From Penium margaritaceum (Eukaryota; Streptophyta; Zygnematophyceae; Desmidiales; Peniaceae), in assembly GCA_023375785.1 (NCBI GenBank), contig SZWC01006683.1:8798-72797 (forward strand): DNA of 64,000 nucleotides, written 5' to 3'. Under the pieces are notes generated by a model. That model did not search any database. It had not been told where the DNA came from and saw only the letters and a program-made list of their open reading frames with translations. Positions 1 to 11,666 of the stretch are shown here, in pieces (position 1 is the first letter of the stretch; each line of letters begins with the position of its first letter). A program made the translations under genes and the position numbers.

Positions 1-1500
1 CAGGAGGAGATGCGTCGTCTGCAGCGAGAGCAGACTGACGGTATCCGCACACTGACTGAGCTCCTACGCGCTCAGTCCACGGCTCCTCCGCGGATTTCTG
101 AGGGAGCTGCTGGCGTTGCGGCCTCCACCCAGCACTCGGCTTAGGTGCCCGTGACAGGTGCCCGGCCTGTTTCACCTTCTGGTGTGGTCTCCCCACCACC
201 TGCGGACCTCCTTGATGACGAGCCATTCATGCCAGGCTTTGAGGATGACTCCCAGGAGCGGGAGATTCGTCTTCTACAAGAGCGCCTCCGTCAGCTGCGG
301 ACGGGTATCCGACCTCCATCCATGTCCCCGATACGATCGTAACCTGACTTCCCCAGTGATCACCCCCTTCCAGGAGTTTTTCCCGTCACTCGCCCTCCTC
401 AGCCTGCGGCTGCTCTCCCCACGGAGCGGCAGCCAAAGGACTTTGAGGCACCACCTCCACAGTACATCAGCGAGGATGAATTTGATTGCTGGGAGATCCT
501 GTTCCAGGTGTGGACCACTTCATAGGGAGTGTGGCCTTACTACCACAACCCATACCAGTCTACAGATCCAGCACAGGTGCTGACAGCAGCCCGGGCCATG
601 CGAGGGCTTCTCTACGCCATGCCACGCGAGACTGCCGTTGACTGCCGTCCCTTCCACGGCGAGGCTGGCACAGGCACCGGAGCTGATCCTCGTGTAGGCT
701 GGGATCTGGCGTTGTCCCTACTGGCTGCAGAGATGCTCGCCACGCGTGCGTCACATATTCGCGCTTTCCACTCTCTCCGTCAGGGACCAGCGGAGCCTGC
801 AGCGGATTACTGGCGACGCGCCACGCGTATCTACACGCGCCTGGGGACCTCAGGGGGCACACAGCTGTGGACGCTTCGGACGATCATGCTCGGAGTTCGC
901 CTGGAGTACACCAACATATTCACACGGTACAGCGACGCTGCTCTTGAGCCTTTCTCAGCCAACCTGCAGCTGCTCCCGTGGACCCATCAGCTTTTCCTCC
1001 AGGTGACGTCGGCCCACGAGGCAGCAGTAGCACATCAAGAGACTTCCCTCGCTGCTGCAGTCCTCGCCTCACCACCATCTTCCCTCCTGCAGTCACCCTC
1101 ACCTTCCTCCATCACGACCTCATCTTCCTCCTCCTCTTCGACCCCATCCACACCCACGTAGACGCAAGGCGTTGCAGCAGCTGCCCAAGGGAAGAAGAAG
1201 AATCGGAAGCGCGGATCGGGTCAGCAGCAGTCATCATCCAATGGTAGCAGTGGCCATTCCGTGCACTGCTACAACTGTGGAGCTGCCCATCGCTACACCG
1301 AGTGCCAGCAGCCGCTCGACTGGGAGCGCATCACTCGCGGACTTCAGGCTGCCCATGCTACTCGCACTGCGTCCGGCACGTCGACCGCACACTCCTCTGG
1401 ACGCGCGGCGACTACGACTGTAGCTGTTCCTGCATCCTCACCGGCGAGCAGCAGTGATCCAGACCCACGTGACCGCACCATCACCGAGCTTCGTCATCTT
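1..1500 (+). pseudogene. Copia-1 gag
   Basis: Gag would form the particle and bind element RNA. Around 580-1020 the sequence encodes a helical capsid-like region ending in a stretch resembling Copia gag cores (LLPWTHQLFLQVTSAHEAA). A serine-rich, low-complexity stretch follows at about 1060-1160, then a basic patch and a compact zinc knuckle (HCYNCGAAHRYTEC, about 1261-1305). The same order is seen in the Copia-9 gag at 62270-63330, which supports the call. The N-terminal start is outside the window. The region is broken in a few places. Confidence 0.8.
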
Positions 1501-4500
1501 GTGGCGCTTCGCTTTCAGGGAGGTGCGAGTGTGTTGTCATCGTCAAGTGGGTCACAGACTGCTTGTTCGTCCGTCCTCGTGACTCGTGATGACACGTGTG
1601 GGGGAGCACAGTCCGCATGTGATGATGATGGGCCTGACTGCACTGATTGGATTCATGAGTCTCACCTTCGTGATGTACGTCGTTCCGTCCCACTGACGGC
1701 TCAGCGTCCCTATGATGCCGAGTGTTCTATTGCTCGTTGTACAGTGACGTCCACCAGTCATGACTCCGGTGGCACTTGGATCATCGATTCCGGTGCCACC
1801 CACCACATGACGTGTCGTCGTAGTGACTTTGTGGTACTTGGTCCTGTCACGACTGTCCGTTCTGTTCGTACAGGTTCTGGTCAGTCCTTACCGGTTCACG
1901 GTGTTCGGGTTGTATGCTTTGATGGTCCGTCTGGCCCCCTGTATCTCTCTGACGTGCTGTTTGTGCCTGATCTTGAGCTCAGTCTGCTGTCTGTGCGTGC
2001 CTGCATTATGATGGGTCTCTCCGTTGAGCATACCGCTGATTCAGCGACTGTGACTGCTCTTCACACCCGTAGCATTGTCCTGCGTGCTTCAGTCGTAGAT
2101 GATTTGTACCGCATTGCTCGGCCCTCCTCCCCTTGCTCTCCCTCCTCCTCTGGTCGCGCTTTTGTCATTGGTGTTCTGTCCCCGGAACACTAGCGGTTGC
2201 TTCACCGACGTCTGTGTCACGTGGGCTCCGACACTGTGTCGAAGCTCATTCGGACACAACCTGCTCTTGGCCTTGACGTGGCTTCTTTCGAGAAGCCACC
2301 CAAGACCGACTGTCTTTTTTGCGCTCAGGGTAAGATGCACCGGTGCACTTACCCTGATTCGCGTTCCCGAGCGCTGAGGCCCCTCGAGTTGGTCCACTCG
2401 GACCTGCTCGGTCCTCTCCCGGTCGAGTCGCTGTCCGAGAGGGGCCGGTATGTTCTGACGCTGACTGATGACTTCACCCGGATGCGGTGGGTCTACAGTC
2501 TGCGTCAGAAGAGCGACGCCGCCCTTGCGGTTCGGCTATGGCTTGTGATGGCTGAGCGTTAGTCTTGCCACACGCTGCATACATTTCGCTCGGATCGCGG
2601 CGGCGAGTTCCTCGGCGAGATGGACTCCTTCTTTGCTGAGCACGACATTTTTCACCAGGTCTCTGCTCCTGCTACCCCACAGCAGAACGGTGTATCTGAG
2701 CGCTGGAACCGCACCATGGAGGATGCGGTCCGCGCCATGCGGTCTGAGTGCGGTCTCCCGGAGTCCTTCGCATTTGAGGGCTTCGCCTACATGACTTGGG
2801 TCTGGAACCGCCTCCCGCATGGTCCGCTTCCGGATCATGTTACACCGTACGAGCTCTGGTTTGGCCACCGTGCCGATCTTCGTCTCGCACGCGTCTGGGG
2901 ATCCCTGGCCTCCGTATGGTACACCGAGGACCAGCAGGGGTCCAAGGTCTCCCCTCGGGGTCGCTTGTGTGCCTTCATCGGCATCTCCCCCCGATCGAAG
3001 GCCTGGCGCTTCTGGGACCCCACTCGCCGTCGTGTTATTGAGTCCCGTGACGCGCTGTTTTTTGAGTCACTCACATACCGTGATCTGACTTCGATCACAG
3101 CGCTCTCTGCAGCTCATGTCCCTTCCTGTGAGGGTCCTCGGCGGATGGGGGAGAGCTCTTCGCCAGCGACTATTTCTCGCCAGGCTGATGTGTCCGCTCG
3201 ATTCCCCTCTCGATCTCCAGCACTTGATGATCCGGCTATCATTGCCGTTGGTCCAGAGATCCCGCCTGTCCAGCCAGCTTCGCACCCCACAGGTACCACT
3301 GCTCCCACGCCTCCTCCTGCATCACCCTCTGTGTCCACTGGCACCCCTGTTCCGGTGTCTCACCCAGCCCAGCCCACTCCTGTCTCTACGTCGGCTGACA
3401 CTCCTGTCTCAATGTCCGGGCCAACCTTGCCCGCTGTCATCCCCAGCTCAGTGTCCCCCACACACGCATCTCCGAGCACGGCTTCTCCGACTACCTCGTC
3501 TCAGCCCTCACCAGCTGTGGTCGTACCTGTCCCTGTGGTCGTACCTGTTCCTGAGCCTGAGGTGCGCCCCTCAACCTCCGGTTACTCCCGTGAGTCCGGT
3601 GGTCGCCTTCGACCACTGGATTCTGGAGCTCAGCGAGCTTCGGGTTTCGGACCCAGACGTTCCTCTCGCAGCATCGCGAGCGGTGATCCAGGCACAAAGG
3701 CCTTAGGCTTGAGTGTCCGCACTGAGCTTTCAGAGGTACACCCAGCGTGCCCCATAGGGCACGACCTGGTCACTCGCGAGTTCCATATCGCCTGTGACGC
3801 AACAGCTGATCTTGTGGCCGTTAGGCCAGACACTGAGGCGTGTGCACTTACCACGCAGAGTTCCCCCTCTATGGCGCCGGACCCGGGCACATTGAGGGAG
3901 GCTTTCTCATCGCAGGATTCTGATGCCTGGCGAGCTGCTTGCGAGGATGAGCTTCGCGCTATCCGAGAGCATGGAGTCTACGAGCTGGTCGACCTTCTCC
4001 CCGGAAGGAAGGCGATTCAGGTCAAGTGGGTCTTTCGTAAGAAAGTGAAGCCGGATGGCTCACTGGAACGCTACAAGGCCCACTTGGTCGTCAAGGGGTT
4101 CTCTCAGATTGAGGGAGTTGATTACACTGACACCTTTGCCTCTGTCGGCCGCATGACCTCAGCTCGAGCTCTGTTCGGTGTAGTAGCTCAGCATGACTGG
4201 GAACTACACCAGATGGATGTGAACAACGCGTTCCTCCATGGCTCTTTGGATGAGGAGATCTACGTGGCTCAGCCACCAGGCTTTGAGGACGGTGACAAGG
4301 TCTGGCGCTTGCGCAAGTCCTTGTACGGCCTCAAGCAGTGTCCACGGTGTTGGAACCGGGAGATCACTGGCACCTTGACTCGCGCAGGATACGTACAGAG
4401 CGAGGCAGACCCCTCACTCTTCATCCTACCGACACCCGAGCGGTTTACCGCCATCCTGGTCTATGTTGATGACCTTCTGATCGCGTGTCCGTTGCTGGAG

Positions 4501-5445
4501 GCCGTGAAGGAGGCCAAGGCTATCCTGCAGACCGCCTACAGGATGAAGGACCTCTGTCCTGCATCGGTGTTTCTTGGTATTGAGATTGTGCGAGATCGTA
4601 GACATCGGACACGGTTGCTGCATCAGGCCCGATACGCACGAGTCATGGGGGAGCGCTTTAGCGATCTCCTTGGTGCAGTGCCCACTGCTTCCACACCACT
4701 CACACCTTATGGGCAGGATGCCCTGAAGGTGGATGACCCTACACAGCTGGGGGAGACAGTGGATATGACCTTTTACCTCCGTCTTATCGGATCTCTGATG
4801 TACCTGGCCACTACCACGCGTCCCGACATCGCGTTCGCCGTCAACCTCTCGCTCAGTTCTCGCAGGCTCCACGTGCGAGAGCTCTTCACGCGGTTGTGCG
4901 AGTGGTACGGTACGTGGTCTCCACGCCGCATCTCGGACTCTGCTTTCGTCGGCAGTGTTCGGTGGTCCTTGACGGCTACACTGACAGCGACTGGGCTTGG
5001 AGTCCTGACGGGCGCAGTCGCACTGGCTACGTGTTTCTGCTCGGTGGTACCGCTTTGTCTTGGCGAAGCGGGAAGCAGGGCTGCATCGCACGTAGCTTGT
5101 CGGAGGCAGAGTATGTGGCTTTGGGGGCAGGGGCTACTGAGGCAGTTTGGCTGCTGCGCTTGTTTCTTGAGCTTGGGCAGTCAGTACCCGCCATTGTGCT
5201 GCGTTGCGACAACCAGAGTGCTCTCGCCATCGCAGAGAACTCTGGTGTTTTTCATGCTCGCACAAAGCACATTGCGGTTGAGCATCACTTCGTTCGTGAT
5301 CTGGTGGAGCGACGCGTGATCTCCATCATGTGGGTTGGCACTGACTTGCAGCGAGCTAATTTCTTGACGAAAGCACTTGCCCGCGAAAAGGTCATGGTGG
5401 TCATTCGTTCTGTTGGGCTTCGCCCCGTGCGTGACAGTGGTTGAG
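1500..5445 (+). pseudogene. Copia-1 pol: protease, integrase, RT, RNase H
   Basis: Domains in order: aspartic protease with WIIDSGATHHMTC near 1776-1815; a GAG-pre-integrase zinc region (LHRRLCHVGSDTVSKLI) near 2199; integrase core with HSDLLGPLP near 2395, TFRSDRGGEF near 2583 and TPQQNGVSERWNRT near 2675. A long Pro/Ser/Thr-rich linker covers about 3110-3700. RT starts near 3900 (WVFRKKVKPDGSLERYKAHL), with MDVNNAFLHG near 4213 and catalytic YVDDLLIA near 4461. RNase H lies at 4950-5400 with DSDWAWSPDGRSRTGYVFLL and SEAEYVAL. Integrase before RT is diagnostic for Copia. The linker carries a tandem VPVPVVVPVPEPE-type duplication near 3515-3560. Well preserved, with a few breaks. Confidence 0.92.
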
Positions 5446-5540
5446 TGTGGGATGTACGTTGCCGTCTCATTTGTCTGTGTCACTCACTATGTGGTTGTAC
5501 CTGTGCTGCACGCGTATGGACATGCGTACCATCGGGTCAT

Positions 5541-5547
5541 GGGGGAG
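5541..5547 (+). promoter_or_regulatory. Copia-1 polypurine tract
   Basis: GGGGGAG immediately precedes the TGTTG start of the 3' LTR. A purine tract in this position primes plus-strand DNA synthesis in LTR elements. Confidence 0.8.
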
Positions 5548-6124
5548 TGTTGTGCTTTGTGCCGTTCCTGTACAGTTTACTGTGACCACTCGGCCGTGTC
5601 CATACTCGTGCAGATCCCTGAGGCAGGCGGCCCTGGTGACACCGGCGCGACGACAGGCGGCGGACTACCCGTCTNCCCAGATGTCACCGGGACTCCTTGC
5701 TGTGCCTTCTACGTCTTGCAGGCGCCTTTCGGCGGACTGGACATGAGGCCCATTTGCATGTTTTTGCATTGTATACTCGCTGTCAGTCGATGGATGCATG
5801 CATGTGACCAGTCGTTGCGTGCGTCTTTTGATTCTGCACGTCTAGGTTCAGACGGCGTAGGATTCTGACATGTGTGCGCAGAGTTACGGCCAAAACAGTG
5901 GTTTTGGGCCGGTTTTAGGACAGCTCTTGGACTGCCGAGTGCGACACCCGCAGTGCGCCGCGGCAGGTATTTATGCCCTGGACCTGTCAGTTGTCATCTC
6001 TCTCTGCATATGCTATATTGAATCATTCTGACACTTTGACTTGTGTCTCCTAGCCAAACCCTTGCCGTTGTGTGTACGACCTGTGACTGTCGTCACCGTC
6101 TGACTAGGCACTGACGCCCAGTCA
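5548..6124 (+). repeat. Copia-1 3' LTR
   Basis: Starts TGTTGTGCTTTGTGCC directly after the purine tract and ends at a CA dinucleotide near 6110 or 6124, where Gypsy-1 sequence resumes. A TATTTATG box near 5968-5975 could serve transcription. One undetermined base lies at 5675. The partner 5' LTR is outside the window, so the exact end is inferred. Confidence 0.7.
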
Positions 6125-6182
6125 GCGGCTGTGTTGCTAGGAAGCTTCTACGCAATTTCTCATGTACAACTCGTACGTAACA

Positions 6183-6198
6183 TCCCCCCCCCCCTTTT
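6183..6198 (-). promoter_or_regulatory. Gypsy-1 polypurine tract (G run)
   Basis: On the minus strand four A then eleven G precede the LTR start. The homologous tract is four G in Gypsy-2 and about 37 in Gypsy-3, so the run length has changed greatly between copies. Confidence 0.6.
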
Positions 6199-6199
6199 A

Positions 6200-7600
6200 G
6201 TCGCAACGTTCCGTCGCGCGTGCTGATGTGGCCCGGCGACGGCGATAATAGCTGTTGATGAGATGATCGACGTCTCAAGGGTTGTCGTAGGGTTCCCGTC
6301 TGTTGTGCGCGTCGTCGTAGCCGTGCCACTTGACGAGATACTCTGTCGTCTTGCCTCGTTGGCGATGGCCGAGGATTTCCTCAATAACGTACTCTGTGAC
6401 GGGAGGGGGGGGAGGGGGACATCCCTGCTAGGGAAGTTTTCTCCGGAGTCTCGTTAGAGCTTGAGCCTGCTAACATGGAATACCGGATGAACTTGCATCG
6501 TGTTATGGATTTTGAGTCGTGCAACCACAAGGGTTTGCATGCGTTCGATCTCAAACAGTCCCAACCATCAGGGTTTGAGCTTCAAACGGTTGGATCAGTG
6601 AAGTTTAATGTTGCCGAGCTGAGAAGGACTTTCTCACCAATGGTGAAGATGTTGTTGTTGCGATGTCGGTCAGTGGCTCACTTCATCGCTGCTTGTGTCT
6701 TTGTGAAGGTTTGATGTGTTTCTTCCCAGACAGTGGTGAAGTCTCGGCGTTGAACGTCAATCGCGGGAATGTTACTTTGGCTTTGGAGTCGAGCTGGCGT
6801 GGTGGGAAATTTTCCATACACCACTTCAAATGGGGTTTTACCTATTGTGGTGGAAACTACCGAATAACATGTGATTTCGGTGGTCGGGAGTTTTTGTGCC
6901 CAATTAGTCCCATGAAGTTTGCATAATGTTGAAAGCAATTGTTTTAGCATTTGATTTGTCCGCTCAGTTTGGCCGTCAATTTGAGGATGAAACGCCTTTT
7001 AATGTTGAATTCTGCTGTCGTATCGGGTCATCAATTTGCGCCAAACATGGCAGGCAAATCTACTATCTCTGTCACTTGTGATGGTTCTCGGTACGCCAAG
7101 TAGCCATACAATGTTGTTTAGGAACAAATCTCCCGTTCCTTTGGCGGTGACAATGGTCGTTGTTGGGGTGAAGTGGGACATTCTCAAAATCCTGTCGACA
7201 ACCATGAGGATGGCGTCATATTCCTCCAGTGTGACTGGTCATCCTGTGACAAAGTCCATGGAGATGTCTGCACATGGTTCCGTCTCAACAGGAAGCTGTT
7301 GTAGAAGTCCGGGTGGCCTGGTGCGACGAGATTTTTGTCGTTGACAGGTGTCACAGGTTTTGTAGAAGTTGGCCACGTCGGATTGCATGTTGTCCCACCA
7401 ATAATTTTCGCCAACTTCTTCAGCGTTTTTTCCTCTGAAAAGTGCCCGCCCAGCCGTGTGTCATGGAGTTCTTCCAGCAGCATTTGGCGGAGTTCGTCGT
7501 TTGGAGGAAAGACTACTTGGCGAGTGAAGCGACATCGCCAGTAAGGTGCGTTGAACCAAGTGGGTATCATCATATCCGTTGTGCTGGTCGTAGCCTCATG
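6200..7600 (-). pseudogene. Gypsy-1 integrase with C-terminal chromodomain
   Basis: The H2C2 zinc region lies near 7400-7570 (LLEELHDTRLGGHFSEEKT). The core lies near 6999-7205 (MVVDRILRMSHF and VPRTITSDRDSRF), and the C-terminal core near 6680-6950 (GKTPFEVVYGKFP). The chromodomain near 6200-6400 contains a YLVKWHGYDDAH-like stretch preceded by a proline-rich linker. In chromoviruses the chromodomain is thought to guide integration towards marked chromatin. The much clearer copy at 24740-24900 confirms the reading. Broken in several places. Confidence 0.85.
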
Positions 7601-7659
7601 GGAACAATGGCTTGAGCTATGGGTGTCGCTGTAGCCGCAGGGTTACCACGTTGACCATT

Positions 7660-8600
7660 GAATCCGGTCGGTGGCTGAGTGCGTCCACAAAATTGGTTTT
7701 GCCTGGCCGGCACTCGATTTTGTAGTTGAACCCGGACTCCATGAACTCCATCCATCGGGTTTAATGTGGGATGAGATTCGGTTGCGTCTTAGAAAAAATC
7801 AGTGCGTGTTGGTCAGTGCGCACGATGCATCGGCAACACTCCGGGTAGCATCGCCACATCTTGAACGTTTGCACGACAGCCAACATCTCTTCTTTTGTGG
7901 ACTGCGTAGTTGATCTCTGGTCCACGCAGTTTTCAATACATGTAGGTGTCCGGTTTGCCGTTGTCATGGTCTTGCAGAAGAATTGTGCCAATCGCTTGGT
8001 CTGATGAATCCGTAGCCATGACATAGTCGACCGTTGAATCGGCTAATTGTAGGGCTGGCGACGAGGTCAGAGCATTCCACAAAGCGATGAACACTTCTTG
8101 TTCGTTGTCTCCCCACTGCCACTCATCTTCTTTTTGATTAAGGTCGGAAAAAGGCGCTAACACTTGCCCGTAGTCTTGCACAAATCGCCGATAGTAATTG
8201 CAGAATCCGAGAAGAACTTTAATTTCTCTAACGTTGGTCATCGTCGGCCAATCAGCGGCTGCTGCCACTTTTTTTGGATCCATGGTGATCCATCCGTCGT
8301 TGATGACGTGACCCAGAACATGATCGAACGACGACCAAAGTCGCATTTTGAGAGTTTTTCTGAAAAACTCTACTCTTTGTAAAACTTCAAGCGTTTTTCG
8401 AAGATGTCCATCGTGTTCCTCCGTGGTGCGACTCTACACCGGAATGTTTTCAGGGTACACCACGACAAAATCATCGAGGTATAGCCAAAGAATGTTGTCC
8501 ATTGCCGCCATGAACGTCGCTAGGGCATTTGTGAGTCCAAATGGCATAACTGCGAACTCAAAGTGCCCGTAGCGGGTTTTGAAATGCTATCTTCTCAATG
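7660..8600 (-). pseudogene. Gypsy-1 RNase H and C-terminal RT
   Basis: RT thumb and connection are visible at 7933-8346 (HVINDGWITMDPKKVAAAADWP and FLGFCNYYRRFVQDYG-type motifs), followed by RNase H (DYVMATDSSDQAIGTILLQ and a TKEEMLAVVQTFKMWR stretch). The RT fingers and palm continue at 14982-15400, beyond LARD-1. Broken in several places. Confidence 0.87.
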
Positions 8601-8607
8601 TTGGCGG
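8601..8607. repeat. Target-site duplication flanking LARD-1 (left)
   Basis: TTGGCGG left of the 5' LTR matches TTGGCAG right of the 3' LTR (14982-14988). The five bases TTGGC are identical on both sides, as expected from a 5-bp integration duplication. The surrounding sequence on both sides is Gypsy-1 RT. Confidence 0.75.
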
Positions 8608-9270
8608 TGTTGGTTTGTGTTGCTTCCACCCGTTATGATCGACGCCAATGGATTACCCATGTACCCATATTGGGGGTATTTGGTAGAGGAGAGCGTGACG
8701 ACACGACAAGCCTTCGGAGTGTCCCGAGACTTCTCCACCATGTACGACAGCGCTGGTGAGACACGGTCGATGCATTTCGGCAACCTTGTTGGCTCGACGG
8801 TAGCTAGGAGAGTTTTCTTGGTGGGTTGAGACCCGCGCACCCGGTGGACTGTATCAGTGCGACGAGGAGACCCGATGGCTGTAGTAGGGCTTCCAATTTT
8901 TGGAAAGCTGTACGTGATGTCTGGACACTGATTCTGAGTTTTTTAAGCACTGCTCGTATTTTCTGGGTGGTCGAGATCCGGGCATTCGGAGAGCTGTTCG
9001 GGTGCCTCGAGGAGACCACCGTTATTGTTATCATGGTGTAAGCAGTGTGTTCTCCCCGCTGACTCGTTTGGGTTCAGCGGGGGTGACAGGGCCTGGTGCG
9101 GCTAGCTGCCGACGCCCCTGTATAGCCCGCTAGGGGCTCATTTGTAATCTCTCCTTGTTCTTTTATACTCAGCGTTCTAGACTAAGGCGAATTCTTGCCA
9201 TCTTGCATCGTACTCACAGAGAGAGCTCATGATCATTTTTGCATGGGCCTGCATGCTCTAAAATATTTCA
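8608..9270 (+). repeat. LARD-1 5' LTR
   Basis: Begins TGTTGGTTTGTG and ends ATTTCA. It aligns end to end with 14316-14979 with roughly 70 differences by eye. It contains two units of a GGTCGAGACCC...GAGGAGACC repeat (starting 8824 and 8969) that also occur outside the LTR at 13778-14165. A short hairpin AGCCCGCTAGGGGCT lies near 9124-9138. Confidence 0.88.
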
Positions 9271-9276
9271 AATGCA

Positions 9277-9286
9277 GTATCAGAGC
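9277..9286 (+). promoter_or_regulatory. LARD-1 primer-binding site remnant
   Basis: GTATCAGAGC starts six bases after the LTR end and matches the core of TGGTATCAGAGC, complementary to the 3' end of initiator Met tRNA, the usual primer of plant LTR elements. Confidence 0.75.
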
Positions 9287-9289
9287 GCA

Positions 9290-9860
9290 GGGGGGCGTGT
9301 GAGGAGCAGAAGCAGCAGTAGTGGGTGGAACGCGAAGAGAACGCGCCACGTGGCGCCACGCCTGCAGTAGCGTTAGGGTGCGCGAAACAACTGCACATGA
9401 ACGCCAGAGGGGCGGTGAGCCGCGCACAGTAGCATTAGCGACTGCGACCAGCACTAGCATTTGTAGCAGCTGCAAAGGCTGTAGTAGGAGTAGTAGCAGT
9501 ATCCGCTTTGCGGTGTAGCAGCAGCAGCAATAGCAGCTGCAGCAGCGCATCAGCCGGTGTAGCAGCGGCGTCACTAGCAGCAGTAGTAGCAGCAACAACC
9601 ACTGCAACAGCGGCGGCAACAACAGCAACGTGCAGCAGCAAGTAGCAGCGGCGGTAGTAGCAAGTGGCAGCCGTGGCAGCAGCAAGTAGCAACAACAGGT
9701 GTTGCGTAGTTTAGCAGGAGTAGCAGCTAGAGCGGAAGCACCACTAGCAGCAGCACCGGCAGCATCGAGCAGCAGCAGCAGCAGCTGCTGCGCAGAGTAG
9801 CAGCAACAACAGTGATGGACGCAGCAGCAGCAGCAGCAACCACAATAGCTATACTCGCCG
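9290..9860 (+). repeat. AGC/GTA trinucleotide-rich leader of LARD-1
   Basis: Dense CAG/GCA/AGT triplets fill the 5' leader. Minus-strand leucine-rich and other long frames here are composition artefacts. A similar triplet-rich leader follows the primer site of Copia-9 (61260-62200), suggesting that the two elements share a leader type. Confidence 0.75.
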
Positions 9861-9879
9861 CTACAGCTGCTACTGCAGG

Positions 9880-10065
9880 AAGGCCTCGCAACCCTCTTGT
9901 GAGGACCCCCGCTCCCTCAGAGGGGTCCCCTCGACCCCCATCAGGGGGCCTCTCCGAGGGGGGGCCTGTCGGCCCCTTTCACCCCCCTCCGCTCCTTTCG
10001 AGGGGGCCCTTGGAGGGCCCTGTCAAACCCCTGCAAGGGGCACCTCGGCTCCGTCGGCGGATGGA
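9880..10065. repeat. Cluster of G/C palindromes in the LARD-1 leader
   Basis: At least six short inverted repeats follow each other, for example AGGGGTCCCCT (9920-9930), CCCCCATCAGGGGG (9935-9948) and CCCCTGCAAGGGG (10028-10040). Each has a tiny loop. Together they could form a string of stable hairpins in the RNA leader. Confidence 0.6.
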
Positions 10066-10760
10066 CGGAGGGAGGGGCGGACCCCCCCCCTCGCCTCCTC
10101 ACTCACTCGCTCGCTCGCTCACTTGCTCGCTTGTTCTTTTTTTTGCGAGCAAGCAAGGAGTGAGGGGGGGGGACGACCTGACATCGGCCCCTCGTTTTTT
10201 AATTCCCCCCCCAAATCCTGACGTTCCCACTTTCTAGGGGGCAATCTAGAACCGGGTGACGGTCAAACTTGGGGTGAGCAGAAAGAGAAAAAGGAGGGAC
10301 GAAAAAAAGAGGGGGAGATAGAGAACAAAAAGGTGGCAGGTGAAGGCAAGAAAAACATAAAAGGGGGTGGCCGAGGGCAAGGGAAAAAAAACAGCAAAAA
10401 AAAGCTGCCAGAGCTTGCAGTTTCGCCTTCTCAGTCGACAACGGGTTGCCTTCGGCAGCGATCTCCGCTTTGAGACGCGTCTTGGACCAGTGTCTTCCTG
10501 GGGCCCGTGGATTCGTGCGCGCACTTCACTCCGTAGGATCGACGGCGGATTCGAGTCTTACCATCTCCTAGGGCTGGGTCGTCTACCGCTTGTAGCAGCA
10601 GCAGCCACACCTGCAGTCGCCACCCCTTCTCGTCTTGGAGTACTCCCCGCTATATTAGTGGTAGCAGCATTAGTGGTCGCGGTTAGTCAGACTCTAGTCT
10701 CCGGGCGTGCTGTGGTAGTGCAGCACTTCACTTCTGGTCACGTTTGCTGACCCGGACACC
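10066..10760. other. LARD-1 leader/UTR without recognisable coding
   Basis: Contains poly-C and poly-T patches (10080-10200), an A/G-rich stretch (10260-10420) and mixed sequence. Short frames exist on both strands but have no recognisable motif. Confidence 0.5.
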
Positions 10761-11666
10761 GTGACCTCTAGGAGCGACATCACCTACTGGCCTCATTCTC
10801 TCCCATGGCTTGGTGTTTACCACCAGGAGTTGGTGCCCTTGGTACCTGTCCATCGTCCAACACACAAGATGAGTGCGCGGACATCTGAGCAGGCGCCCTA
10901 CGCGTTTGCCTGTTACTATTGTGGTGATGGACGTCGTAGTTGGCGTCGCTATCAGACGCGCCCTCCCGGCTGGCATCCACCTTGGCTACAACCTCGTCCG
11001 AGCCTGCGTCCTCCACAACATACGGATCTGCCGGCGTTGGTAGATCCCGTAGGTGGACCTCTGGCGAGCAATTTCGTTGAGATCCACGGCCTGCGGCAGA
11101 TGGTGCAACGGCTTTGTGACCTTGTCGTCACTGAGCATGCTTCTGCTACTCATATGTCAACCGCCTCTTCGATCACATCTCCTCCATCCTCTCATTCTTC
11201 CTCATCCGATGGTGAACCTTCAGCTCCACCTGCCAGCGAGTCCCTCGCTGCCACCATCCTTCCGATCCTCCACTCTGCTGCGACCACGACGCCACCTCGC
11301 GATGACATGTCTTCATGCAGTCGTTCCAGTCGAGTGACCCCACGTCGTCGGCGTCAACGCTCCGCACGCCGTGCTTGCTCCGGTTTTGATACATCCTCCA
11401 CCTCCTTGGCCTCCGTTGCTGTATATGTCGAGGGGGAGTGTGGTCACCGCGAATTACCTCATGTGATGGTAGCGACAGGATCCGCACTCACGCCGGACCG
11501 TGGTGCCCGAGCGTCAGCTCAAGGAGACTCAGATGATACGGTGACAGTACATGGCATAGAGTCTGATCTCGACATGGCGTTCATGGTGGAGACTTCCGTG
11601 TCATCGAGCTCGACTTTCACGTCCGGGCTGTATCTAGATCTCCCGCAGCAGCAGGTTACATCATGA
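10761..11666 (+). CDS. LARD-1 open frame A, 301 aa, possibly gag-derived
   Basis: This is the longest open frame of the element. Residues 50-75 contain ACYYCGDGRRSW followed by a Trp/Pro-rich stretch, vaguely like the CX2C start of the Copia-1 zinc knuckle (HCYNCGAAHRYTEC), which is also followed by a Trp and a helical segment. Residues 105-130 (EIHGLRQMVQRLCDLVV) resemble the helix after the Copia-1 knuckle. Beyond residue 135 it is Ser/Thr/Pro-rich with an Arg-rich patch (TPRRRRQRSARRA). No protease motif is seen. A nucleic-acid-binding gag tail is the best guess. I do not recognise the rest. Confidence 0.4.
   Translation: MTSRSDITYWPHSLPWLGVYHQELVPLVPVHRPTHKMSARTSEQAPYAFACYYCGDGRRSWRRYQTRPPGWHPPWLQPRPSLRPPQHTDLPALVDPVGGPLASNFVEIHGLRQMVQRLCDLVVTEHASATHMSTASSITSPPSSHSSSSDGEPSAPPASESLAATILPILHSAATTTPPRDDMSSCSRSSRVTPRRRRQRSARRACSGFDTSSTSLASVAVYVEGECGHRELPHVMVATGSALTPDRGARASAQGDSDDTVTVHGIESDLDMAFMVETSVSSSSTFTSGLYLDLPQQQVTS

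Larger units (their letters stand above)
1..6124 (+). mobile_element. Copia-1, Ty1/copia LTR retrotransposon (5' end outside window)
   Basis: The domain order gag, protease, integrase, reverse transcriptase, RNase H is that of Ty1/copia. The element ends with a polypurine tract (5541-5547) and a 3' LTR starting TGTTGTGC at 5548. The LTR end is placed at 6110 or 6124, both ending in CA, where Gypsy-1 sequence begins. The 5' LTR, primer site and gag start lie upstream of the window, so LTR-based dating is impossible here. Long stretches remain open, so it is fairly recent and only mildly broken, with roughly half a dozen breaks. Diverged relatives of the same family lie at 54110-56135 and 56640-59700. 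Confidence 0.93.

Noticed and set aside
3116-3706. 196-residue plus-strand frame inside Copia-1
   Set aside because: Out-of-frame shadow of the Pro/Ser-rich linker of Copia-1 pol.
4426-5091. 221-residue minus-strand frame
   Set aside because: Antisense shadow of Copia-1 RT and RNase H.
9233-9695. Leucine- and alanine-rich minus-strand frames
   Set aside because: Produced by reading CAG/GTA triplets. No real protein signal.
9700-9850. CRISPR-like or satellite array
   Set aside because: Simple triplet repeats without spacers of uniform length, in an LTR element leader.
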